Assembly (NCBI RefSeq): GCF_019097595.1
Contig: NC_080720.1
Location: 17,514,852-17,578,851 of the forward strand
From: Hemibagrus wyckioides
Taxonomy: Eukaryota > Chordata > Actinopteri > Siluriformes > Bagridae
Direction: 5' to 3'
Length of the DNA stretch: 64,000 nucleotides
The notes beneath the pieces are model-generated. The model saw only the letters and a list, made by a program, of their open reading frames with translations. It made no database searches and was not told where the DNA came from. A program made the translations under genes and the position numbers. Positions 12,397-22,790 of this stretch are shown piece by piece; the stretch's first letter is position 1, and the number at the start of each line of letters is the position of its first letter.

Positions 12397-15300
12397 GAAA
12401 CACTTTTGACCTTAAAGCCATTCAGTTTTAGCTAACAATTATATACTGTACTTTATAACTACCTACATGCAGTTTATTGCACATGCACTGGGTTACTATA
12501 TGCAGCTAAATGCTTGATCTAGTATGGGGAGTGATGCGAGTGATGCACATTCTCCTTTAGTCTCTAGACTCATTTTTCCTTTAGTGCCAAGCAATGTTTG
12601 AACTGTTGCCAAATATCTTTAAAAGTTTCACTTGCATGCTGTAGGGCTCTGGCATCCTTGATGTCAGGGTATGGACACACAGACCCGCCCTTCCTCTCAA
12701 CATACCACTCGTGTCCCTCAGTACTCTGAATTCTTTCCCATAAGCTTCTCCTCATACAAACACTTATGCTTCTATGTGCAGTATGTGCCTCTACTCTGTG
12801 GTGTGGATCTGTCCAACACTTTAAAAATAAATGCAGAACTCTTAACTATTTACGGATCCCTCATATAGTTCTGATCCTTACAAACTCTTTTTTAAGAGTG
12901 TACATTTAAATGATTAAACAATCATTTTTAGTTGAATTCACAGCCAACTATGCTGAATGGTATTTTTTCACTATGCTCTAAATACCCATGATTGAGAATT
13001 TAGATATTATTATTTCAGCTCATGCTTATACTTAAACAAAACAATCACACACACACACCCTACATGATTGCAACATTAAGGCTAAAACCCCTGCTAATTC
13101 TGTCCCCTCTTTCTGTCTGATGTTACTAAAAGACCCCTTTATTCTTTTGCACCCTAGAAAATCTCTCAATCCTACCCTCCTTCTCTCTATTTTATGCTGT
13201 TTTTCTTCTTTCCAAACATCCAAGTACTGGAGATGGAAATATAAAATGTGGGTGGAAATGGGACAAAAGAGGCAAACATGGCACATTTATCACATTAGTC
13301 ACAGAGATCTGCTTTATTTTGCATTAAAAACTTATCCTTATGCTGTTCTTATTCAGATCAATCATACTTTGTCTAGTTGAGTTTTAAATAAATAACATAG
13401 AAACCACTAGTAATGCTGGGAAAAAAACATGCCAATGATCCATGTTGTATATATGAAAGGGGCTACATACACATATGTGCATGCCTGTGGTTCAAAAAGT
13501 CAACACTCCCCAAACTCCCACCACCAACTGGACCTGTGTAAACATCCCAACCCCACCCTAAAAGCAGATTAAACTAGAATTAAAATCATCATCACTAAAC
13601 TTTATTTAACATTAACAAAACCCAAATAGAATTCCCAGTTTTGGAATGTTTCAACAGCCCAGTCCCCGAATACCTCATTAATGTGAATAGGATTGATGCC
13701 ATTTGGCTCCGTGCCAGTGGAAATGGAAGAAAAGGGAAGGGGAGGAAGGTAGGGTGTTTGTCAAGGCCAGGACATAGCTTTTATCACTCTCCAGCCACCA
13801 GGCAGCTTTCCAAATCTAACCTCCACAGGAATAATAACTGCTAAAGCAAAATGGATTCTTGTTACATCATGTTTATTCACACATAATGGATTTAAGGGTG
13901 TTGTTAAGGCATTTTTGAATCTAGACCCTGTACACCACATCCAGGCTGCTCAGTTAAGCATCCATGCTGGTCTGTTTCGGATTAAACTCATACTTTGTAC
14001 AAGGTAGAGGTACCTTCAGCATGATGAATATGGAGGAAGAGGCACAGAAAGAATAAATAAATTAAACCTGACAGTGAAGCTCTCCTTTTAAATTTTATCA
14101 CAATGCTGTTCAGACAGAGTAGAGTACATAAGTGTGGATTTGAATGCTATTTGAATAACACTAGCATCAGCAGGAAGGCTCAACAAGCCTGAATTGTCAC
14201 AGACAGCTGATGAATGGACTGATGAAACAGCTGTTGATTCAGTTCTATTATGCGAAATTCAAGTGTTCTGACACTAATGTCTGTCACTGTCTCGTGATGT
14301 AGACTCTAATAGGAAAGGGAAACTTGAATGGATTGTAAGCCTCACAAATAATTAGATTATATCTCTCACTAAGTAGAAGCCCAGAAAAAGCACCTCTGAC
14401 CCTTCTCACCCGACAAACCTTGTATTTCAACCCCCTTCCACGGGCAATTTGAAATGAACTTTTAATTAACAAAATAAGCAACTTTAGGAGGCCCATAAGA
14501 ATTCTTCACTACTGTTTATCTACTAAATATCACTGGTTCTTGCAGTGGAAATGTTTGCATATTATGTAGCACCTTTCTTTTCTATGACCTCAAAGTATTT
14601 ATTTCAAATACATGAAATGATAATGGAGGAGTATGTGTTCACTCCTGAACTAATATGCTTTCAATTCACATAATTTTACTTTGCACATTTATTGTGTTGC
14701 AATTTATTGGTTAGTATCAATACATGCCAAATCCAGTGGTATGAAATAAAAAAGTTGGACCTTGACACTAGATAAACTAAATGACTTGGTTAGGTATAAT
14801 CTTGATTCTAGCCATCATGTGTTTACAGTCTTGAACACAGTCAGTATACAGAGAGTCCGTTCAATTCTGTCTAATGAGCGCTAGGACTGTAAAGTCCACT
14901 AATGCTCCAGTGATCATGCAAATGAGACACACACCACTTTAGATCACAAAACTTACAACATCTATACAGGGACATGCAGCATGGAATGTGGAGCTAACAT
15001 GATTAATCAGCAATTTCAGACTCCATCCTCCCCCCAGACACCCCAACTCCCAAAATGCATGCCTTTTTTATTTCAAAATGCTTGACCTGCTGAACTGTTA
15101 GTAGTAACCATAACCAGAACGAGGGGAGATGGAAGAGAATATAAACAAATCCTCACTTATGTATCTTTGACGTCAGTCCTGTACGCTTGAGATCAGACCT
15201 TAACAACCTCCTACATGAATGTGCGTGATTGGTGGTCGTCCAAGGAGGCCAGTGTGTGAGAATGTGTAGGAAGGGTAATGTTACATGTTAAAAAGTGAAG

Positions 15301-16775
15301 TCCATGCTCCCAACTTTCTGTGGATGCTTAAAGTGGATACTTTTAAAAAGACAGACTGCCCACAATCACTTATAGTTTATACTCTTCTAAAAGCTCTTTA
15401 ATAACTCTTTATAGCAAACTCAGTGGTTTGTCTCCATAATTCCCTGAAGAATAAAGGAATTTGAGGCTGAAAAACTGAAATGTTACAGGAGGGGTGCATG
15501 TGTGTGGGGGTGGTCTTATCTGTCTCTTTCTCCCTCCATGCCTACTGTGACCTCTGACCCATACACTCACCTCCCCCTATTTCAGGAAATGAATGAGGAC
15601 TCTGTAATGTTTTCAGAGACATAGCAGTAGACATGTAGAAAAAAAAATCTTTTATTACTAATCTGGTCCTTTCTGAGCAAATCAAACCTTTAACATTCTA
15701 CCAAACCACCATTACCAGGAGAAATAAACTCCCCTGTGGCATATTATAGCACTGAATGTGCTAATCCACTATAGTGCTGGAGTAACATGATGGCATGTTA
15801 ACACAAGCTACTAGAGTTTGATACTCTGTTTACACTGTGACCGAATCTTGTTGGGTGAGTATGAGGTTACAGCATAATGTGTCCCTGTAAGAGGGAGAGT
15901 GCCTACCTTTAAAGATGAAAAAGCAGCAATTTTCAAAAATTTGTAAGAGTAAAGCCTGTTCACACTGATGCAGTTCAAGAAAACTTTGAAGCTGAAGTGT
16001 ATGAACAAAAAACAAAGAATACATTTGCCTTAAAGACAAAAGACTCTGGAATATCTGGGACAAAGCTGGTCGTGAATATTCGAAAACACAACCAAGCCCA
16101 AGGTTTTGCTGCCTGTTGACATTAACACGATATACATGTTACAATTCCCTTTGGCTAAAGCTGAACCACAGACATAAAATCTAATACTCTAATACTAACA
16201 AGAACCACAGACATAAAATCCATGAACTGCATTAAGATTCATTCCTAAGTTATGAATAAAGTACATTTTAAAAGAGCGTATGTGAAACAATGCAGTGGAA
16301 ACATTTATAAAATTTTTGCCAAAAAAGTTAAAAAGTAAAACTTTTAGCATATCATTTTGAGGATGTATTCTCGTCTTACAAGACAAAACCTAATTTGAAC
16401 CAAACAAAGGATATAGATTTAAAAGTCAGATCCAGGACAAATGTCACAATAAATTATAATGCCTTTTTACAATCTGAAAATCTGAACCAATAAAAGATTT
16501 CTGATCTGCCAGTGCTCATGAATCTTCTACTAAAAAACAGCTCACATCTAACGGTTTTGCACGAGAGGAGAAAAAACTTTTGAATGCAGCCCCACTTCCT
16601 GTGGGACACTACCCTCTTTTCTCCAAGCAGAGTCACACAACTGGACTGCAGCTCTGCCACAACACACATTAAAAAACAACCAAAAATACTCACCACCGAA
16701 AATAATGGCATACACAACTGAGGCCAGAGCCATAAAGGTGTGGGTGTTTGTCTTTTTCCAGTTAAACACTTTCAT
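2675..16775 (-). CDS. cd34: CD34-like sialomucin, 7 visible exons (gene span)
   Basis: The spliced product is a type I membrane protein of about 253 residues up to the last donor, or 256 if the last exon is read to its own stop. Exon 1 gives a hydrophobic leader (about residues 1-27). Exons 2-3 give a Ser/Thr-rich stretch with an NST glycosylation site. Exons 4-5 carry a Cys-containing globular part (VECVDE, FSSC, EHLCGDD). Exon 6 is a short stalk. Exon 7 has a membrane helix (about residues 219-241) followed by KTRR and a tail ending GARL. All six introns are GT-AG and phases match throughout (1,1,0,0,1,0). In human CD34 the juxtamembrane exon similarly ends GERL after an MNRR stop-transfer motif, and TSSC and VLCGEE resemble FSSC and EHLCGDD here. 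CD34 family members are cell-surface sialomucins of endothelium and blood progenitors. Podocalyxin or endoglycan are alternatives but fit less well. The usual C-terminal tail exon is not seen and may lie left of position 1. Confidence 0.68.
4069..4121 (-). CDS. cd34: cd34-like exon 6: stalk
   Basis: 53 bases, acceptor TTATACAG, donor GTAAAT, phase 1 in and 0 out. It encodes [17 protein letters not shown], a short charged stalk before the membrane exon. Its size and place match the small juxtamembrane exon expected in this family. Confidence 0.6.
4260..4419 (-). CDS. cd34: cd34-like exon 5: cysteine domain
   Basis: 160 bases, phase 0 in and 1 out. It encodes [20 protein letters not shown], then [17 protein letters not shown] and ISGECVE. 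EHLCGDD parallels RVLCGEE of human CD34. The acceptor is TGTTCAG. The donor is the weak form AAG|GTTTGA; the alternative GTAGAA six bases upstream would put a stop into exon 6, so phase favours GTTTGA. Confidence 0.65.
4655..4795 (-). mobile_element. tRNA-type SINE fragment, antisense
   Basis: CTTGCATGTTTTTGGAGGTG, GAACCCAGAGAAAACCCAT and GAGAACATCATAAACTC follow the pattern of the common fish SINE body, in reverse orientation. The head region with the polymerase III boxes is missing. It lies in cd34 intron 4. Confidence 0.55.
5718..5798 (-). CDS. cd34: cd34-like exon 4: start of cysteine domain
   Basis: 81 bases, 27 codons, phase 0 at both ends, acceptor TTTACAG, donor GTGAGT. It encodes [20 protein letters not shown] followed by LETFSSC. 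The paired cysteines and the SSC end resemble the segment of human CD34 between IKCSG and KTSSC. This is one of the better family matches in the gene. Confidence 0.66.
6425..6543 (-). CDS. cd34: cd34-like exon 3: mucin-like segment
   Basis: 119 bases, acceptor CTTTTCAG, donor GTAAGT, phase 1 in and 0 out. It encodes [20 protein letters not shown] and then [14 protein letters not shown]. No cysteine is present and Ser/Thr/Pro are frequent, as expected for the extended extracellular part. Confidence 0.62.
6838..6951 (-). CDS. cd34: cd34-like exon 2: mucin-like segment
   Basis: 114 bases between an AACTCCAG acceptor and a GTAAAT donor, entering and leaving in phase 1. It encodes [20 protein letters not shown] and then a further Ser/Thr-containing stretch ending LTTPAAS. 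The NST is an N-glycosylation sequon and the Ser/Thr content suits O-glycosylation. It is much shorter than the mucin region of mammalian CD34. Confidence 0.62.
7560..7592. repeat. (CTTT)n microsatellite
   Basis: About eight units in cd34 intron 1. Confidence 0.95.
8786..8930 (+). mobile_element. non-LTR retrotransposon 3-prime tail
   Basis: CCCAAGCCCGGATAAAATGG, GGCATCCGGCGTAAAAACCT and GCGAGCAGTCGAAAGACAAC match the ubiquitous fish LINE/SINE tail with a conserved stem. A second, antisense copy is at about 43058-43140. It lies in the cd34 first intron. Confidence 0.6.
9769..9822. repeat. (CT)n(CA)n compound microsatellite
   Basis: About 14 CT units followed by 13 CA units. Confidence 0.97.
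10509..10605. mobile_element. dispersed repeat fragment
   Basis: TTTTATTGGTCACATACAGA followed by AAGCAGTGAAATGCTTTATT matches a common fish repeat end. No coding sequence. Confidence 0.4.
10737..10820. repeat. (ATCAT)n pentanucleotide repeat with (TA)n end
   Basis: About ten imperfect ATCAT units, one reversed to ATGAT, then CACACATATATATAT. Confidence 0.95.
11087..12300 (+). mobile_element. Tc1-like element, decayed
   Basis: The right terminal repeat (revcomp CAGGGGTTGGACAATGAA) abuts a (TA)n tract at 12301. The left end keeps ATGAAACTGAAACACTGG but its outermost bases have changed. The body is one Tc1-type transposase with several deletions. It lies in the large first intron of cd34, opposite in direction to that gene. 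Confidence 0.85.
11264..12248 (+). pseudogene. Tc1-type transposase pseudogene
   Basis: It starts [20 protein letters not shown], a helix-turn-helix N-terminus followed by the [10 protein letters not shown] basic linker. The DDE core survives in pieces: [10 protein letters not shown] near 11685, [14 protein letters not shown] near 11935, and [18 protein letters not shown] near 12035. A short in-frame-disrupting deletion after KPLVT (about 11630), a second loss after SPKE (about 11750), a frame change near 11775 and another near 11870 prevent a single protein. A stop replaces Arg after LSFPR at 12201. It is clearly inactive. Confidence 0.85.
12303..12393. repeat. (TA)n microsatellite
   Basis: About 45 TA units beginning at the right edge of the Tc1-like element. 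Confidence 0.98.
16694..16775 (-). CDS. cd34: cd34-like exon 1: signal peptide
   Basis: The ATG at 16775-16773 has an A at -3. The exon encodes 27 codons plus one base: [20 protein letters not shown], then VYAIIFG. A basic start followed by a hydrophobic core is typical of a signal peptide. The donor is GGTG|GTGAGT, phase 1, which restores Gly with the GA that opens exon 2. The leader ends only a few residues before the first mature Cys (VTCHEN). Confidence 0.66.
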
Positions 16776-16883
16776 CTTGAGAATGTCCCTGCTGGAGATT
16801 ATGCAGTATTAAAAAGTATGTATCAGATTTAGTTTCTCACTGAGAGACACAGAGAGAATAAAGCAAGGATTGTGCTCAGGTTG

Positions 16884-16893
16884 CTTTATATAC
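16884..16893 (-). promoter_or_regulatory. TATA box of cd34-like gene
   Basis: GTATATAAAG on the minus strand lies about 110 bases upstream of the ATG. It predicts transcription start near 16855-16860 and a 5-prime UTR of about 80 bases without an upstream ATG in good context. A long (CT)n tract lies 80 bases further upstream. Confidence 0.55.
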
Positions 16894-16968
16894 CCCAACC
16901 CCCAAACTGCCTCTTTCCACACCCCCTTTTTCACATTAACTCTTACTTTAACCTTGCTTCAACAAAGT

Positions 16969-16971
<3 letters not shown>

Positions 16972-17045
<74 letters not shown>
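16972..17045. repeat. (CT)n microsatellite near the cd34 promoter
   Basis: About 37 CT units (GA on the coding strand), some 80 bases upstream of the TATA box. Such tracts can be nuclease-hypersensitive and length-variable, so an effect on promoter activity is possible. Confidence 0.97.
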
Positions 17046-17046
<1 letters not shown>

Positions 17047-17133
17047 ACCAGACATAGTCATTTCAGGGGAATGGGAAAGTATAAAATCTCTGAGTGATCT
17101 GTACAATTATATGAATAAGTGCAATGCATTTAT

Positions 17134-17472
17134 GCATTTTGTGTTTCTGCCAAACAGTGGCAGAAACAGTAATGGCACAGATTTCTCAGTAAATTATTTA
17201 ATGCTTGATTAACCATTTTTTCTGTGTTAAAAGTCCTGGCACAAAATAATAAAATAACAGTTCCCCTTTGAAAAATTGGGGCTGAAATTACAGGCAGAAA
17301 ACATCTTGCTGCTGGTGTTGTTCACTGGTTAGTGAAGTTGGACACCGTTTCTGGTTTTGACAAGTCTGAACAGAGAAGAATTCATTTTACTTCTATATAA
17401 AGTCATCCACATTCAACATGATTATTTTTTTTGGCAAAATTTAATGTCTTCTTAAATATTGTTTTTAGATGT
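17134..17472. repeat. direct duplication, first unit (A-B)
   Basis: Segment A (17134-17307, with AAACAGTGGCAGAAACAGTA) is followed directly by segment B (17309-17472, with CACTGGTTAGTGAAGTTGG). Both recur in the next unit with a few substitutions. The junction at 17472/17473 is head to tail. It lies just upstream of the cd34 promoter. Confidence 0.9.
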
Positions 17473-18554
17473 CATTTTGTGTTTATGCCAAACAGTGGCA
17501 GAAACAGTAATGGCACAGATTTCTCAGTAAATTATTTAAGGCTTGATTAACCATTTTTTCTGTGTTAATACTCCTGGCACAAAATAATAAAATAACAGTT
17601 CCCCTTTGAAAAATTGGGGGTGAAATTACAGGCAGAAAACATCTTATGACAACAGATCTACATTTCTTTTTCTCATAATGCAATAAGCCTCCAGGACTTA
17701 ATCAATATCCCTGAACTCAGACTCTAGTTAGCTAATAGGACTTTGACCTTTAATGAACACCATTACAGTGCAATTACTGCTCAGCAATATAATTTGAGAA
17801 ACGCTGTTGAGCTTGTGATCTCAGCTCTGAACTGGCAGCCATTTACATGCTAAAGCTTTGCTATACAGATATATTATAAATAATTTTTGTTTCCACTTTA
17901 ATGATTAAAAAAGTTAGAAGTTGTGTTGCAAAATATTTTCTGATTAATATAAACTACTTTTTTTTTTAAATGACACCTTGAGCAACAATAGTCAATTGGA
18001 GTTTTACATTTAAATCCAATCTGAGCCACCTTCAATGTTAGAACTTAAATTTTATTTAAAACTGAAGTGTCTTTACTCAAGGCAGAAGAGGATGCAAATG
18101 CAGGTAAAACTTTATAGAAGCTTTAAAACTTTAAAGCAGCTTTATTATAGATGCTGGCTGACAATTCTAAACTTAAGGGAAAAGAGCAGTCACCAGACAC
18201 GTGAAACAGGCTTCTAAAATGTGAAACAAGACAATCAAGCAGATAATACACAGTGCAAAGGCATGGTAACACATATACTTGTATAGTATATGCACTTTGT
18301 AAAGTGAGTGTGGTTTGAAAGTCCATATACTGTGGGCTGTGATTGTGAATAGGTTTGTGTGAACAATATGATGACTAACTTGAATGGGACAGTCTCTGCT
18401 GGTGTTGTTCACTGGTTACTGAAGTTGGACACTGTTTCTGGTTTTGACAAATCTGAACAGACAAGAATTCATTTTACTTCTATATAAAGTCATCCACATT
18501 CAACATGATTTTTTTTGGCAAAATGTCTTCTTAAATATTGTTTTTAGATGTCAG
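17473..18554. repeat. direct duplication, second unit split by about 750 bp
   Basis: A-prime is 17473-17646 and B-prime is 18396-18554. Between them sits 17647-18395, absent from the first unit. Either that block inserted after duplication, or it was deleted from the first unit. No clear target-site duplication or terminal repeat is visible at its edges. Confidence 0.88.
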
Positions 18555-18596
18555 TCTCCCAAATGTGTGTATATAGAAGCAAGCTTATCACTCTGT

Positions 18597-18852
18597 GATA
18601 AACACTGTGTTCATTAGACACCGGAGGAGAATGAGCAGACTGCTCTAAGCTGATGGGAAGAAAATATTAACTCAAATAATCACTGTTTAAAAGTATGGAG
18701 AGAAGGAAAGGATTTCACAATGCACAACAAATCAACCCGTGAGTTGGATGGGCTACAACAGTGGAACTACTGCCACACGAGTGGCCTGTTTAAATAATTG
18801 CACGAATGAGTAGGTGTACAGGTTTTTATTAATGAAGGGCTTAGTGAGTGTA
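18597..18852. mobile_element. foldback Tc1 derivative, copy A (short)
   Basis: The first part is forward-reading N-terminal transposase sequence (for example GGATGGGCTACAACAG near 18747). It then jumps to the reverse-oriented terminal region (GAATGAGTAGGTGTACAGG and the repeat ending AGTGAGTGTA at 18852). Forward start-side body joined to reversed start-side terminus is the same arrangement as in copies B and C, with most of the reversed arm deleted. Confidence 0.55.
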
Positions 18853-21800
18853 TTAAGGGTAGCATTAAAAGCATTTATAATCCCTCTCTTTCTGTCTCTC
18901 TCAAAAACAGATCTATTTTTCTTACTATTCATAATTGGTCCTAATTAGTCTTAATCTAATCAATGTATTTTATTTATGTAAAAGTGGAAAACCCTCAATT
19001 CAGACAACTGATTTATGTTTCCTAACTAGTTTTCTTTACATTTGCTCAAGCCTTTTTAAATAAATATATTTAAATTATATTTTAATTAATGAATTACCTT
19101 TGATTCTTCAACCAGCAATGTTCAATATTGCTAATTAGTTGACTTAAAACAGAGAAATTTAAAATATTCATATTTTCCCAGTGCTATAGCTATATTTGGT
19201 CAGCAGGGGGCCTGCAGCTTCAGTGTTAAACATGATAAGGGATATATGTTAAGACCAGGGAAAATGGTGTAGGAATTGTTTGTATTTTATGAGGTTAACT
19301 GTATGAACAGTGGAGAAGATGTGATGCCTAGGTAACAGCATCTACACAAGCATGTCACAGTAGGGACTGGCTGTCCTGCCTGCTTTTGAGCCACAGTGAT
19401 CAAATCCACAATATAGTTGCTGTTTAGACAAAAGAGCCCCTTGTGTCCTTCTTTGGGGACAAATGAAAAGTTTCCTGAGGACCAGAAGGCCACTGTTTAG
19501 TCTAAGTAGCACCACAGGGCGCGGCAAAGAGCACTTGGCAGATTTGCCTTTGTTGCTGCCTCTTACCAACATGGTCTCCTCTATGTTCTTTGGTTGCCCC
19601 CCCCAAACAAATAAACAAACAAACAAATAAATACTGTATAAGGGAATAAGTTTAGGTCATATAACATATCATTGCAGTTTACAGAATGTCAGTAGCTGGG
19701 CTGGCTATGAACTTGCTGTAAGTGTGAATGAATATGTGAGTGTGTGTACATGGAGCCCTGCAAAGTATTGGCATTCCATTCAGGGTGAATTTTGCCTCAC
19801 ACCCAGTGTTAGAGACTAGCTCAGTACTGAGACTAGCTCTGGCTCAATCATGACGCTGACAAGGATAAACTACTGCATTACTAGGTGAAAAGACTTGTCC
19901 ATATTTTAATCATATCTCTAATTATCAACCTCCAATCTGTTATCAAAGACATCATATCCTCTAAAAGAACAGTGTGGCCCTGAATAGATTGTCTCAGCTT
20001 TATTTAATGCATATAAGAGATGAGATCATGCTGTTCACTTTCTCCTGATTGTGGCTTGAGGCAGCTGTCCAACAGCAGGTAGCTGGAGTGAAGGGTCTGT
20101 CCTCACAGCAGTGTATGAGACAGACGACGGTCTGTGTTATGCTAATGTAGCTTTGCAAAAAGAACAACACATCTGCTGGGTGCCAGGGAGGCTAATAACT
20201 TTTCTACAGGAGAGTCAAAACCAGCAAATCAAATCTTGGTCTATCTTAAAATGTCAAACTCTATACCTGACTATGATGATTCAGCATTTTCTTCAAGATT
20301 CACCATGTGTGATGAAAGTAAGCAAAACAAGCTTTGTGAAAATGGCAAAAATGGTTCCTTTGCACATTCTTGTCTTGGAGGAAAATGTTTCTAACACATC
20401 TCTTGTAGGGTTACGCTGAGGTGCTAGTAAAGATTACAGGGAAAAAGTGTTTTGGGGAATCTGAAGCAGATCAATGAAATTTAGGAAATTTGTCTGTAAG
20501 AAGAACAAAGAACACAATGCTGCCTCCTGTGGTTAAATATCCAAAAGTGCAGCCTAGGATTAATGGAGCAGTCAGTACATGCTGTGAATATTGCTAGTAT
20601 CATTCTTTAGAATTGTGCAGTCAACACATCTTATGTATGTGACATATATCGGATTTAGCATTGCGCCTGCAAGACAATGTTGCTTTGGATCCAGTGGAGA
20701 TTAAACGACAAAAGGAATTGATTAAACATGCTCAGAGGTGCCATTTAAATCTTTAATGAGGGTGTTAATGTACTAAACTTTGAGATTAACTTAATGCAGA
20801 GATGGCAGAGATAGATGTTTTCATCTAAATGAAAGTGACTTCAGAATTCGAAAGCCTTTGCGTTTTCTTTTGAAACCTCAGTGTGTTATGACACAACCTC
20901 ATGAATATACTGTATGAAGGTAGAAAATAACTTACCAAAAAATAATATATTTAAAACTAAACTCTAGTTCAACAGAATAAAGCAAATCTGTTTGAAGAGA
21001 TAAATAAAATTAAATAGATAAATACAAACAAATTAAATAAACAAAAGTCATATCATCATTACTAATTTTAGGAATAATGCCAGAAAATAGATTATTTTGT
21101 TTTGCATTTTTTCTACAAATGGATTTTTCATAATGTTTTATGAAACCTACATATATAATAGTTGGAATATGTTGTGCCCTGCTGTAACATGATTTACAGG
21201 GAGAAAAATTATGGACTTTGCATCATATTCATTCACAGACTGGCAAGAGTGTAACTTCAGCTCAAGGCCTCAGTCTGGAAAAACACGGAAATCCAAAACT
21301 GTTATAAAAACAACTTTGTTAGAAAAATAACCCAGATATGAATAACTCATTATATGAGTACAAAATACAAAAATGCTAAATAATTTATTTTCTGTTTTCC
21401 TCTTCTGCTGAGAATTGTAATACTAGGAAACACTAGATAATATGTAAATGCCTTTCATTTTAAACTTCAGTAGTGTGAGGCCTCAGTACAGGAAAAAAAA
21501 CTGAGAATGATTATAAGGATTTTTACATCATTAATCACTGTATGTTTGAATATTCATGCTTGAATAATTTTACTAGATTTAATTTTAATAATATTGCTCT
21601 AACTGCTGACACAAAACTGCAGACTAAAAAAAACAGACTTGAGTGTGTTAAAAATGACCTACATTTTCCACTTCCGTTCAGTTTCTTCTCAAGAAGATCT
21701 GCCCTAAGAAAGAAAAAAATCTCCCATGGGTTGTTTTTTTTCTCGCAAAGGCAGACACTTGTTTTTCTTTAAATATATATCTATTTCTGGAAATCTCTAA

Positions 21801-22609
21801 TGGATTCTATGTAATGTCCACAAGAGGGCCCCAGGAAATGTAAGTAATGGAGCAGCATCATTAGAAGCCTGAAGCATATCGACTCATTGAGCCAGTATGA
21901 TGCAATGCAGTGAACTTTCAGAAGCTTGGCTCACTGGCTGTGCTAAAATTAGAGGCATCTTTGTGTAGAAACAATTTCCTGTTAGTGACTTGGTGTTAAA
22001 TCTGGGATATTCTATCTCTCTGTCTCTGTCTTTCAGTCTGCTTCTCTCCGTCACAACATGTCTCCATTTCTTCCTCTGTGTGAACTGATTCTTTATACAG
22101 TTTTCAAATTCAATTGAGGTTTTTTTCCCCACAGTTTCTGCAAATTCAGCACCCATTATACTGGCTGTTGTTCTGGGGTAGCTCTGCTGCATTGGATAAA
22201 GGTTAGCTCGTTTTTCATTTTAAACTCATTTTAACCCTAGTGTGCACAGCAAATGATCTTCACACAGTAAAAGTGAAAAATAGAAGTCATTCTCCCTAAT
22301 GAGCCAAAGCACCTGGGATGTGACATTCACCCAGTGTCATGCGACTGTGGGCAAAAATGAAGCCCGGTGTCTAGTTTCTGTGACTGTCATGAGTCAGCAG
22401 GGTGAAAATTCTTTTCACATTGAAAACATGTGGCATTTGCACTTCATTTACTCAGCTTATTATTATGAACCTTGAGCCAGTTTGTTACACAGCTATGTCA
22501 CCACAACATTAATTAAAACTTGCATATTTTTGCATATCGTTGCCTGAATGCAGTTAGATATTGTTGCAAACATTTTTGAATTGTTTGAATATTGGAATAG
22601 ATACTAGCT
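18853..22609. other. intergenic DNA upstream of cd34
   Basis: No gene supported. It holds one SINE/L2 tail, two CTCF-like motifs (19198-19215 and 21818-21832) and a single ITIM-like frame at 20111 that I do not accept as an exon. Confidence 0.5.
19700..19830. mobile_element. SINE/L2-type tail fragment
   Basis: TGTGTACATGGAGCCCTGCA, CATTCCATTCAGGGTG and TTTGCCTCACACCCAGTG are decayed forms of a widespread tail sequence, also present at 42560, 47650 and 61866. Confidence 0.5.
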
Positions 22610-22790
22610 CTGCTCTCTGGGTGTCTATCCCCTGTCAATTACAGCGACACTGGTCAATCCTGGGCGTCTGTGAGCTCACGTATGTGCAAGAGGGTAGAAA
22701 GCACTTTTCTCCAAATGCTTTCCTGACACAAGCGGTGATTGAAAAGATGATGAAACATGGAGGAAACACAGTTTAGCTTTCACCCTCAGA
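22610..22790 (+). mobile_element. SINE-like repeat
   Basis: GACACTGGTCAATCCTGGGC, GTCTGTGAGCTCACGTATGT and GCAAGAGGGTAGAAAGCAC follow a dispersed repeat I associate with catfish and other teleosts. It includes an incidental 71-codon frame that is not a gene. Confidence 0.5.

Larger units (their letters stand above)
6952..16693 (-). other. cd34-like intron 1 (9.7 kb)
   Basis: It runs from donor GTGAGT at 16693 to the acceptor at 6952. It holds the decayed Tc1-like element, several microsatellites and retroelement tails. No further coding exon is needed, because phase 1 joins exons 1 and 2 directly. Confidence 0.6.
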
